Positions 1-6,289 of a stretch of 10,050 nt of DNA are shown in pieces. Position 1 is the first letter of the stretch; each line of letters starts with the position of its first letter. Source of the stretch: Chryseobacterium gleum (GTDB lineage Bacteria > Bacteroidota > Bacteroidia > Flavobacteriales_D > Sanyastnellaceae); assembly GCA_945878835.1 (NCBI GenBank), contig CAMCUG010000036.1, forward strand, positions 1 to 10,050, written 5' to 3'. The notes under the pieces are model-generated. The model saw nothing but the letters and a program-made list of their open reading frames with translations, was not told the DNA's origin and did not search any database. The translations under genes were made by a program, and so were the position numbers.

Positions 1-1038
1 GTGTTGAATTATTCATCGCCCATTGATCAAGAGGTTTCATGGGATGAATTATCGAAACACATGTTCACCCTTCCAGAACAGCCAACAGCAATTCCTTATG
101 TGACTTCGTATTACGAAGAGAAATGGGGATTCTGCCTTTCGCACAACGAATGGCTTTCTCTTCCGAAAGAAGGAACGTATCGCGTGGTTATTCAATCTGA
201 ATTAACACAAGGAAGTTTGACTTACGGAGAAGCAATATTGAAGGGTGATTCAGAAAGAGAAATTCTTTTTTATTCGTACTTGTGTCATCCGAGCATGGCG
301 AACAACGAGCTCAGCGGACCTTTGGTCTTAGCCATGCTCTATGAAAAGCTCGCCGCCCTTCCACAAAGAAAATATACCTACCGATTTGTTCTTGCGCCCG
401 AGACCATCGGATCCATTGCCTACTTGTCGAATAATGGAAGTGCCTTGAAAGAAAAGCTAGAAGCCGGATGGGTATTGACGTGTTGCGGCGATGCCGGAAA
501 AATTCATTACAAGAATTCACGTCAAGGAAACGCATTGGTCGATCGAATAAGCAAACACATTTTGAATCAACTTCCACTTGAATGGAACGATTTAGAATTT
601 TCTGTTGGCGGAAGCGACGAGCGTCAGTTTTGCTCTCCCGGATATAATCTTCCCATAGGATCTTTCATGCGCACGCCTTATCAGCGTTACGCGCAATACC
701 ACACGTCCTTGGACAATCGCGATTTCATTTCTATTCCTGCCATGGAAGAAGGGGTTGAAATTTTATTTCAAATGGTTTTGGCCCTTGAGATAAATGAGAT
801 ATACGAAGCAGTGGTTCAATACGGAGAACCGCAATTGGGTAAACGTGGATTGTATCCGAGTTCGAACATGCCGAACACAGACCAGCGACAAATGGTGCAC
901 AACATGATGCACCTCATCAATTGGTCCGACGGCGAACATGATTTGTTAAGCATAGCCGATAAAAAGGGAACCGCAATGTTTTATTTTGCCCCTTTGGCCA
1001 AACTTTGCGAGGAGAAGGGTGTTCTAAGAAGGAAATAA
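1..1038 (+). CDS. DUF4910/DUF2172-family M28-like zinc-aminopeptidase-fold protein, 5' partial
   Basis: The 345 visible residues match the C-terminal three quarters of the DUF4910/DUF2172 family, which has a zinc-dependent M28 aminopeptidase-like fold and is often encoded near surface-polysaccharide genes. What is seen: CHPSMANNELSG (95-106) with H96 as a likely metal ligand, APETIGS (132-138) with the acidic residue E134, GGSDERQF (203-210), and YHTSLDN (233-239) with H234. These sit where M28 enzymes keep metal-binding and catalytic residues. The last ~50 residues (from about NMMHLINWSDG, 301-311) resemble the small winged-helix domain that ends this family. Family members normally have about 80-100 more N-terminal residues, so the GTG at base 1 is almost certainly an internal valine codon and the true start lies upstream. 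The substrate is unknown; peptidase activity is inferred from fold only. The next gene follows after 39 bp. Confidence 0.8.
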   Translation: MLNYSSPIDQEVSWDELSKHMFTLPEQPTAIPYVTSYYEEKWGFCLSHNEWLSLPKEGTYRVVIQSELTQGSLTYGEAILKGDSEREILFYSYLCHPSMANNELSGPLVLAMLYEKLAALPQRKYTYRFVLAPETIGSIAYLSNNGSALKEKLEAGWVLTCCGDAGKIHYKNSRQGNALVDRISKHILNQLPLEWNDLEFSVGGSDERQFCSPGYNLPIGSFMRTPYQRYAQYHTSLDNRDFISIPAMEEGVEILFQMVLALEINEIYEAVVQYGEPQLGKRGLYPSSNMPNTDQRQMVHNMMHLINWSDGEHDLLSIADKKGTAMFYFAPLAKLCEEKGVLRRK

Positions 1039-1043
1039 CCCAA

Positions 1044-1072
1044 TTGAATTGTACATTCGCATCTTAAATTTT
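1044..1072 (+). promoter_or_regulatory. possible weak Bacteroidota-type promoter before the isomerase gene
   Basis: A TTG at 1044-1046 and TAAATTTT at 1065-1072 are separated by 18 bp, close to the spacing of the Bacteroidota -33 (TTTG/TTG) and -7 (TAnnTTTG) elements. The -7 element lacks the final G, and the isomerase start codon lies only 5 bp downstream. In an AT-rich gap this could be chance. The gene may instead be read through from the upstream peptidase-like gene. Confidence 0.25.
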
Positions 1073-1077
1073 TTAAA

Positions 1078-2061
1078 ATGAAATCATTAGTAGAAGCTTT
1101 TCCAACACATTTGAAAGAAGCCTTGGCGATAGGTCAAAGTGCTACATTCACAAACACCGACAAACAATTTGAGAATATTGTCATCTCTGGTTTAGGAGGT
1201 TCAGGTATCGGCGGAAAGATTGTTTCTCAATTGGTAGCAGACGATTGCTGCCTGCCTATTATTTGCACGAACGACTACGTTCTCCCTGCATTCGTAGGCT
1301 CTAAGACATTGGTTATTATTTCGAGCTACAGCGGCGAAACAGAAGAAACTGTTGCAGCATACAACGAAGCAAAAGCGAAAGGCGCTACCATTTCTTGCAT
1401 CACTAGTGGTGGTAGAATCGCAGCAGCAGCGACAGCAGACGGATACAACTGCATTATTATTCCGGGCGGACAACCTCCAAGAAGTATGTTCGGTTATAGT
1501 TCTGTTCAAGTGTTATTCACCTTGAAAGCGTACAAATTGTACAATGGAAATTTCGAAGCCGAAATCAGCAATTCAATCGATTTGATTCACGCTGAAATCG
1601 CGAACATTCGCACCGAGACTAAGTCAATTGCAGAGAAAATTGTTTCTCGCATTCCAGTTTTATACAGCGAAGCAAGCTACGAAGGCGTTGCCATTCGTTG
1701 GAGACAACAAATCAACGAGAACTCGAAAATGCTTTGCTGGCACCACGTTTTCCCAGAGATGAACCACAACGAGTTAGTGGGTTGGACAGGCGGAGACAAC
1801 CGCGTTGCTGTGTTGATGCTTCGCACGGAAGACGATCACCAACGCTCACAAATTCGCATGGACATCTGTAAGAAATTAATGGGTGAAAAGTGTGATACGA
1901 TTATTGAAATTCACGCGAAAGGTTCAAGCAGACTTGAAAGAGCATATTACTTAATTCACTTGGGTGACTGGTTAAGCATTGATCTTGCTGAGCTACGTAA
2001 CGAAGACGCTACAGCTATTCCAGCAATTATTTTCTTGAAAAACGAGCTTTCGAAAATATGA
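1078..2061 (+). CDS. bifunctional glucose-6-phosphate/mannose-6-phosphate isomerase
   Basis: This 327-residue protein interconverts glucose-6-P or mannose-6-P with fructose-6-P in the cytoplasm, feeding glycolysis and the GDP-mannose precursors of surface glycans. It has the SIS-domain architecture of the bifunctional PGI/PMI family rather than classical PGI. The phosphate-binding loop GLGGSGIGG lies at 38-46, SSYSGETEET at 82-91, and QPPRSMFGY (132-140) carries R135. The C-terminal half has INENSKM (212-218; E214 as likely catalytic base region), MNHNELVGW (228-236; H230) and FLKNEL (319-324; K321). These match the order of catalytic Arg, Glu, His and Lys known for the Pyrobaculum enzyme. 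Length is typical of the family. The ATG at 1078 is preceded by an A/T-rich stretch without a Shine-Dalgarno site. The stop codon overlaps the lipB start (ATGA), which suggests translational coupling. Confidence 0.92.
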   Translation: MKSLVEAFPTHLKEALAIGQSATFTNTDKQFENIVISGLGGSGIGGKIVSQLVADDCCLPIICTNDYVLPAFVGSKTLVIISSYSGETEETVAAYNEAKAKGATISCITSGGRIAAAATADGYNCIIIPGGQPPRSMFGYSSVQVLFTLKAYKLYNGNFEAEISNSIDLIHAEIANIRTETKSIAEKIVSRIPVLYSEASYEGVAIRWRQQINENSKMLCWHHVFPEMNHNELVGWTGGDNRVAVLMLRTEDDHQRSQIRMDICKKLMGEKCDTIIEIHAKGSSRLERAYYLIHLGDWLSIDLAELRNEDATAIPAIIFLKNELSKI

Positions 2062-2774
2062 GTAAACCCGTTGTTTCCTTCAGAGACTTAGGCCACGCGC
2101 CTTACAAGGAAACATGGGATTTTCAAGAAGAGTTGTTTGAACGCAATGTTCAACGAAAACTTCAAAATAGATCAGAAGGAAAAGCAGACGGAGAGGGAAC
2201 AGAAGATGTTCTTCTCTTCGTTGAGCATCCGCATGTATACACCTTGGGAAAGAGCGGCGACGCTTTTCACTTGCTCGTTTCTGAAGAGAAACTCAAAGAG
2301 ATAGGAGCAACGTATTATCCCATCAACAGAGGTGGAGACATTACCTACCACGGTCCAGGACAAATTGTAGGTTATCCGCTTTTAGATCTCGAACATTTCT
2401 TCACAGACATTCACAAGTACATGCGGTACTTGGAAGAGGCCATTATTCGCACCATTGCGCATTACGGAATTGTGGGTGGAAGAATAGACGGCCTAACCGG
2501 TGTTTGGCTAGATATCGATGACCCGAAAAAAGCGCGCAAAATTGCAGCGCTCGGAGTGAAGTGCAGTCGGTGGTTAACCATGCACGGATTCGCGTTCAAC
2601 GTGAATACAGATTTGAATTACTTCAACCACATTGTCCCTTGCGGAATTACGGATAAAAAAGTAACCAGCCTTTCAAACGAATTAGGACATGAAATGGACA
2701 TGGATGAAGTGAAAAGAATTCTTCTTCAAGAATTAGCAGATGTATTTCAATTCGAAATACAAATTCAACAATAA
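2058..2774 (+). CDS. lipB: lipoyl(octanoyl) transferase LipB
   Basis: LipB moves the octanoyl group from octanoyl-acyl-carrier protein to the lipoyl domains of 2-oxoacid dehydrogenases and the glycine cleavage H protein. LipA then inserts sulphur. The family signature is complete in this 238-residue protein: EHPHVYTLGKSGD (56-68), NRGGDITYHGPGQIVGYP (90-107), KIAALGVK (161-168) and the HG.AFNVN..L..F..I.PCG block (176-196). By comparison with E. coli LipB the acyl-thioester cysteine is C195 (PCGI) and the catalytic lysine K161. It is somewhat longer than the E. coli enzyme (213 residues), partly through a polar linker near residues 37-50. The start ATG overlaps the isomerase stop by 4 bp, so expression is probably coupled to a metabolically unrelated upstream gene. 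No lipA is in view. Confidence 0.95.
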   Translation: MSKPVVSFRDLGHAPYKETWDFQEELFERNVQRKLQNRSEGKADGEGTEDVLLFVEHPHVYTLGKSGDAFHLLVSEEKLKEIGATYYPINRGGDITYHGPGQIVGYPLLDLEHFFTDIHKYMRYLEEAIIRTIAHYGIVGGRIDGLTGVWLDIDDPKKARKIAALGVKCSRWLTMHGFAFNVNTDLNYFNHIVPCGITDKKVTSLSNELGHEMDMDEVKRILLQELADVFQFEIQIQQ

Positions 2775-2836
2775 GTATTAAAATTTCAAAGTGAATATCG
2801 TACGCCCAAGGGAAGCGCTTTTCGTTTTCAAAACCT

Positions 2837-2844
2837 TACATTTG
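2837..2844 (+). promoter_or_regulatory. -7 promoter element TACATTTG before the TerC gene
   Basis: TACATTTG is an exact match to the Bacteroidota housekeeping -7 consensus TAnnTTTG. It ends 4 bp before the ATG at 2849, so transcription would begin at or within a few bases of the start codon, giving a leaderless or near-leaderless mRNA. No clear TTG/TTTG -33 element lies 18-21 bp upstream, so recognition would depend mainly on the -7 box. The 74-bp gap between lipB and this gene is the natural place for a promoter of the following five-gene run. Confidence 0.6.
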
Positions 2845-2848
2845 TAGT

Positions 2849-3616
2849 ATGGAATCATTTATCTCTGCATTTTCGACCGTGCAAGGTTGGATAGACTTGT
2901 TGACCTTGGTCATTATGGAAATTGTCTTGGGTATAGACAACATCATTTTCATTGCAATTGTAACTGGATTTTTATCGTCTAAATCAGATCAAACAAAAGC
3001 GCGGAGAATTGGACTTTCATTCGCTCTTATTTTTAGAATTGGATTGTTGTTCACGCTTTCCTATTTGGCGCATTTACAAGAACCATTTTTCACCTTGGGC
3101 GGCTATGATGTTTCAGGAAGAGGCATAGTATTGTTAGCGGGAGGATTGTTCTTAATCATTAAAACCGTCAATGAAATTCGACATAAGTTTTTAATAGCAG
3201 ACAATGAAGAATCTGAAAAATCGCGAAAGATCAACTTGTTTCAAGCCATTATTCAAATCACCATTATCGACATTGTCTTTTCATTCGATTCAATAATAAC
3301 AGCTGTGGGTTTGGTAGAGCACGTGCCAATTATGGTTGTAGCAGTGGTCATTGCGATGTTTGTTATGTTGGCATTCGCACCTTATGTGAGTGCATTCATT
3401 GAGAAATATCCAACGTTGAAAATGTTGGCGCTTGTTTTCTTAATTGTTATCGGATTGAATTTAGTTGCTGAAGCTTGCGAAAGCGCTCATTTGATTCATA
3501 TTCCAGAATACGTCAACATGAAAATGTATTCCTATGTTGCCTTCGCTTTCGCTATTACTGTTGAGTTGTTAAACATTCGATTGCACCACGTTAAAGAGCG
3601 CAAGAGTAATTCATGA
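2849..3616 (+). CDS. TerC-family integral membrane protein (probable metal exporter)
   Basis: This 255-residue polytopic membrane protein has about seven predicted hydrophobic helices (approximately 14-40, 54-74, 88-106, 130-155, 160-182, 190-208 and 225-245). Two TerC-family signatures are clear: MEIVLGIDNIIF (23-34) and IDIVFSFDSIITAVGL (140-155). Their intramembrane acidic residues (E24, D30, D141, D147) are thought to line a metal pathway. TerC proteins were named for tellurite resistance, but several bacterial members export Mn(II), in some cases to supply secreted metalloenzymes. Export of Mn or another divalent cation is therefore the likely role here, but is inferred from family only. 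The start at 2849 follows a TACATTTG box directly. The stop overlaps the ATG of the cysteine-rich DUF3109 gene (ATGA), which suggests a shared metal-related function or simply an operon. Confidence 0.88.
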   Translation: MESFISAFSTVQGWIDLLTLVIMEIVLGIDNIIFIAIVTGFLSSKSDQTKARRIGLSFALIFRIGLLFTLSYLAHLQEPFFTLGGYDVSGRGIVLLAGGLFLIIKTVNEIRHKFLIADNEESEKSRKINLFQAIIQITIIDIVFSFDSIITAVGLVEHVPIMVVAVVIAMFVMLAFAPYVSAFIEKYPTLKMLALVFLIVIGLNLVAEACESAHLIHIPEYVNMKMYSYVAFAFAITVELLNIRLHHVKERKSNS

Positions 3617-4197
3617 TTATCATTGAAAACACACTCGTAAGCGAGGATTTATTCGAAGAACATTTTGTTTGTGATCTTTCTGCGTGCAAAGGAGTTTGTT
3701 GTGTGGAAGGAGACAGCGGTGCTCCTATTGGCGAAGACGAAATTCCAATTTTTGAACAAGAGTGGGAAAGCGCAAAAGCCTATATGGTTCCGGAAGGAAT
3801 AGCAGCTATTGAACGCGAAGGACTTTATCAAGTAGACGAAGACGGAGACATTGTTACCACGCTGGTTTCAGAGAAAGGTGCTTGTTCTTTTGTTCATTAC
3901 AGCAAAGACGGAACAGCATTGTGCGCGTTGGAAACTGCATACAAGGCGGGTGAATCGAAATTCAGAAAACCGATTTCGTGTCATCTATACCCAATTCGTT
4001 TAACGAAGTTGGCAGATTATATCGGTTTGAATTATCACCGATGGCCCATATGTGCGCCAGCTTGTGAGTGCGGATCGAAGCTGCAAGTGCCAGTGTACAG
4101 ATTTTTAAAAGATGCAATTACAACAAAGTTTGGCGAAGTGTATTTTCAAGAATTAGACGAACACTACAAGGCATGGAAAGCACAAAGAGAAGCGTAA
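3613..4197 (+). CDS. DUF3109 family cysteine-rich protein
   Basis: This 194-residue soluble protein matches the DUF3109 family, which is related to YkgJ-type cysteine-cluster proteins expected to bind zinc or an iron-sulphur cluster. Ten cysteines are present: C20, C25, C29, C30, C91, C104, C123, C147, C151 and C153. They are grouped as VCDLSACKGVCC (19-30), ISCHLYPIRL (121-130) and ICAPACECG (146-154). The acidic stretch GEDEIP (40-45) is also typical of the family. There is no signal peptide or membrane segment, so it should be cytoplasmic. The biochemical function is unknown. Its ATG overlaps the TerC stop codon by 4 bp, so the two are probably translationally coupled. The start of the next gene lies 25 bp inside its 3' end. 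Confidence 0.85.
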   Translation: MIIIENTLVSEDLFEEHFVCDLSACKGVCCVEGDSGAPIGEDEIPIFEQEWESAKAYMVPEGIAAIEREGLYQVDEDGDIVTTLVSEKGACSFVHYSKDGTALCALETAYKAGESKFRKPISCHLYPIRLTKLADYIGLNYHRWPICAPACECGSKLQVPVYRFLKDAITTKFGEVYFQELDEHYKAWKAQREA

Positions 4198-5726
4198 TTC
4201 TTTTTCTTTTATTCTTTTTTTGCACCCCCGTTTTTTCTCAAGAATGGGCGAAAGTCAAGTGCGTTTTAAATACTGAAGGGGGCGATTTACTCTCCGATTA
4301 TAGAGGCGGGACAGCCTTGGTTATAAGTTCAAGGTTGAATCAGGTTTACGGACAAGGAACCATGCAAACCACACGCATCAATCGATTGCACAGGATTGAT
4401 TTATTCACTGAAAGGGAAGAGACGTTCTTTCCAAAAGATTGGAACTTCGATGAGGGTGTTTCATGCTTTGGAGACGACAAGAATGAACTGTTTTTTCAAA
4501 CTGAATTGGATGAACGCGGCACGCCTTCGAAGTCGTATAAAATATTTCTTTGGGATTCTACTTTAACTTTTAAAAGTGTTGGCACACCTGTTGAAATGGC
4601 CGGAAACACGGGTGAAGGCGGGTATGACAATATGAACCCGACATACGATCCAAACGAAAAATTATTAGTCTTTTCGAGCAACCGCAGCGGTGGGTATGGT
4701 GCACATGATTTGTACGGATGTTATCGGACGGAAAAAGGTTGGGGACCGGTTTTCAATTTGGGTCCAGGCGTTAATACTTCCGACAACGAATTGGGAGCAA
4801 CACTCTTTCAAGGCACGCTTTATTTTTCAAGAATGGACATGGAAGATAATTTGAAAACGACCTTATATTCATCAATTCAAAAAGAAGCGTTCCAAACCTC
4901 AACAACGCTTCCATCTCCTTTCAACAATGAAAAAGGAGACGCCTATAAAATTGTCTTCGTCTCAGCAAATGAAGCTTATGTCTCGCATGATCAGGAAATC
5001 GAACATTACATCCTTCCACAAAAAAGCAAACAAGTTCAATTTAGATTGAAGGAAGGAACCCGCGTATTACCAAACATTGGCCTGTCAGTTGTTTCTGTTG
5101 GAAGTGGAGAACGTTCAGATTTGAAATCGAATTCTGAAGGAATAACAGCATTATTTAACCTCTCGTTGGAAACGAAATACAAAGTCAGTATCGCTGAAAA
5201 AGATTGGGAACTTTTGAAGGCAAAAGTGAACGGAAAGGTCTACAAGGCAGAACTCATTGATGAATTCGGAAATATTATCCGCGTGTTTAAGTTCGACGCA
5301 AATGGAAATTTTCAATTTGAACTGCTCGATTTTGTCTATACGAATTTGACTTTGTTGGAAGAAGTAGACCGAAGTAGATTGAATGTTTCAAAGGTGGAAG
5401 CATCCATCAGCAGTAGCGTTTCAACAAAAAAATATTTCTTTCCGGTGAATGAAAGTGCCCTGAATGAAATTCAGAAAATAGATCTGCGTAATTGGTTGAG
5501 AGATCAGGCCAATTCAACATTCACCATTAGCGGATTCGCAAGTTCAGACGGAAGTTCAAAGCGAAATAAGGAATTGGCAAACACTAGAATTCAAGCGACT
5601 AAGCAATGGCTTGTAACAAATGGAATTCCAGAGAAAAATATAAAAATCAAAGTCATAGGAATTAACGAACTTGGAGAGAAAGGTCGGCGCGTAGAGCTTC
5701 AAGCGATTCCATTATCTTCGCATTAA
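4173..5726 (+). CDS. secreted PD40 (WD40-like) / OmpA-like peptidoglycan-binding envelope protein
   Basis: Starting at the ATG at 4173 the protein has 517 residues and an obvious signal peptide (KR at 5-6, hydrophobic core 8-22, cleavage likely after VFSQ at 23). The frame is open back to 4068, but the added 35 residues are basic, lie inside the preceding gene and would bury the signal. Next comes a beta-propeller-like region with a clear PD40 motif (NPTYDPNEKLLVFSSNRSGG, 155-174; HDLYGCYR, 178-185). A beta-sandwich carboxypeptidase-regulatory-like segment follows (about 287-340), then a LIDEFGN...FDANGNFQF unit (361-382). The C-terminal OmpA-like domain (about 418-510) carries GFASSDGS (454-461), LANTRIQATKQWL (468-480) and GRRVEL (504-509). 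It is probably periplasmic and anchors to peptidoglycan. PD40-OmpA proteins accompany gliding and T9SS machinery in Bacteroidota, but the TPR region of PorE is missing, so that role is not shown. Confidence 0.82.
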   Translation: MESTKRSVILFLLFFFCTPVFSQEWAKVKCVLNTEGGDLLSDYRGGTALVISSRLNQVYGQGTMQTTRINRLHRIDLFTEREETFFPKDWNFDEGVSCFGDDKNELFFQTELDERGTPSKSYKIFLWDSTLTFKSVGTPVEMAGNTGEGGYDNMNPTYDPNEKLLVFSSNRSGGYGAHDLYGCYRTEKGWGPVFNLGPGVNTSDNELGATLFQGTLYFSRMDMEDNLKTTLYSSIQKEAFQTSTTLPSPFNNEKGDAYKIVFVSANEAYVSHDQEIEHYILPQKSKQVQFRLKEGTRVLPNIGLSVVSVGSGERSDLKSNSEGITALFNLSLETKYKVSIAEKDWELLKAKVNGKVYKAELIDEFGNIIRVFKFDANGNFQFELLDFVYTNLTLLEEVDRSRLNVSKVEASISSSVSTKKYFFPVNESALNEIQKIDLRNWLRDQANSTFTISGFASSDGSSKRNKELANTRIQATKQWLVTNGIPEKNIKIKVIGINELGEKGRRVELQAIPLSSH

Positions 5727-5740
5727 CAACACAAAAAATA

Positions 5741-6289
5741 ATGTTTAAAAAACTATTTCCAAACCACGAATTAAGAATAGTAAAAGGAAAACTTACCGAA
5801 AGCGGAACATCCCATCTCGTCGGTCAAGAAGATAAAGGTGCCCAGCGTTGGGTGAAGTTGAACGATGAGGTGATTACCCGCGTAAGCGATGGCTTGTACC
5901 ATGCGCAGTGGGACGATGAAGTAGCGGTTGTCTGCGACAAATACAACTTCATGGTTGGCTATTGGAATTTTTCAAAAGGTTCTGGAAGTGAACCGAACTA
6001 CTCGGCCTCTATTGGTTCAACAGCTGTGGTTACCATAATTATACTCACTTCGATGATGTTTAATTTTATTCCCATGCACGATCCGCAAAAGGGCGACATC
6101 ATCACTTCCTTCTACAATTACATTTGGAAAGATGAGTTCTTTGTAACGCGTTGGTGGGCTACCGCTTTAATTATTGGCGTGTTCGGATTGTATGGATTTA
6201 TTTGGACTCCCATCTATGCAATCGGACTTATTAAGCGGGAGCGTCGGGCGGCCTTTATGTTAGCTCCACACAGAAACATTGTCGAGTGA
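5741..6289 (+). CDS. hypothetical two-helix membrane protein
   Basis: I do not recognise this 182-residue protein. Residues 1-88 form a polar, probably beta-rich domain with RWVKLNDEVITRVSDGLYHA (36-55) and WDDEVAVVCDKYNFMVGYW (57-75), and several aromatic positions. Two hydrophobic segments follow, about 91-112 and 138-164, separated by a 25-residue loop (113-137). The basic KRERR at 165-169 after the second helix predicts a cytoplasmic C terminus by the positive-inside rule, hence also a cytoplasmic N-terminal domain and a short periplasmic loop. There is no signal peptide. The ATG at 5741 lies 14 bp after the OmpA-like gene and is preceded by an A-rich AAAAAATA, the usual Bacteroidota start context. 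The stop overlaps the GTG of the DUF72 gene (GTGA). The coupled position and normal composition support a real gene. Confidence 0.75.
   Translation: MFKKLFPNHELRIVKGKLTESGTSHLVGQEDKGAQRWVKLNDEVITRVSDGLYHAQWDDEVAVVCDKYNFMVGYWNFSKGSGSEPNYSASIGSTAVVTIIILTSMMFNFIPMHDPQKGDIITSFYNYIWKDEFFVTRWWATALIIGVFGLYGFIWTPIYAIGLIKRERRAAFMLAPHRNIVE

Noticed and set aside
1..3. GTG at the first base as the start of the peptidase-like gene
   Set aside because: The reading begins in the middle of a conserved family region; about 80-100 residues are missing, so it is an internal valine codon.
1201..1509. 102-codon open frame on the minus strand inside the isomerase gene
   Set aside because: Cysteine- and arginine-rich, repetitive composition without domain signal; antisense shadow of a well-supported gene.
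2813..2820. Palindrome AAGCGCTT in the lipB-TerC gap
   Set aside because: Only 8 bp, no loop, no second copy nearby; could be chance and cannot be supported as an operator.
4068..4172. N-terminal extension of the OmpA-like gene
   Set aside because: Lies entirely within the DUF3109 gene and would put 35 basic, low-quality residues before a clear signal peptide.
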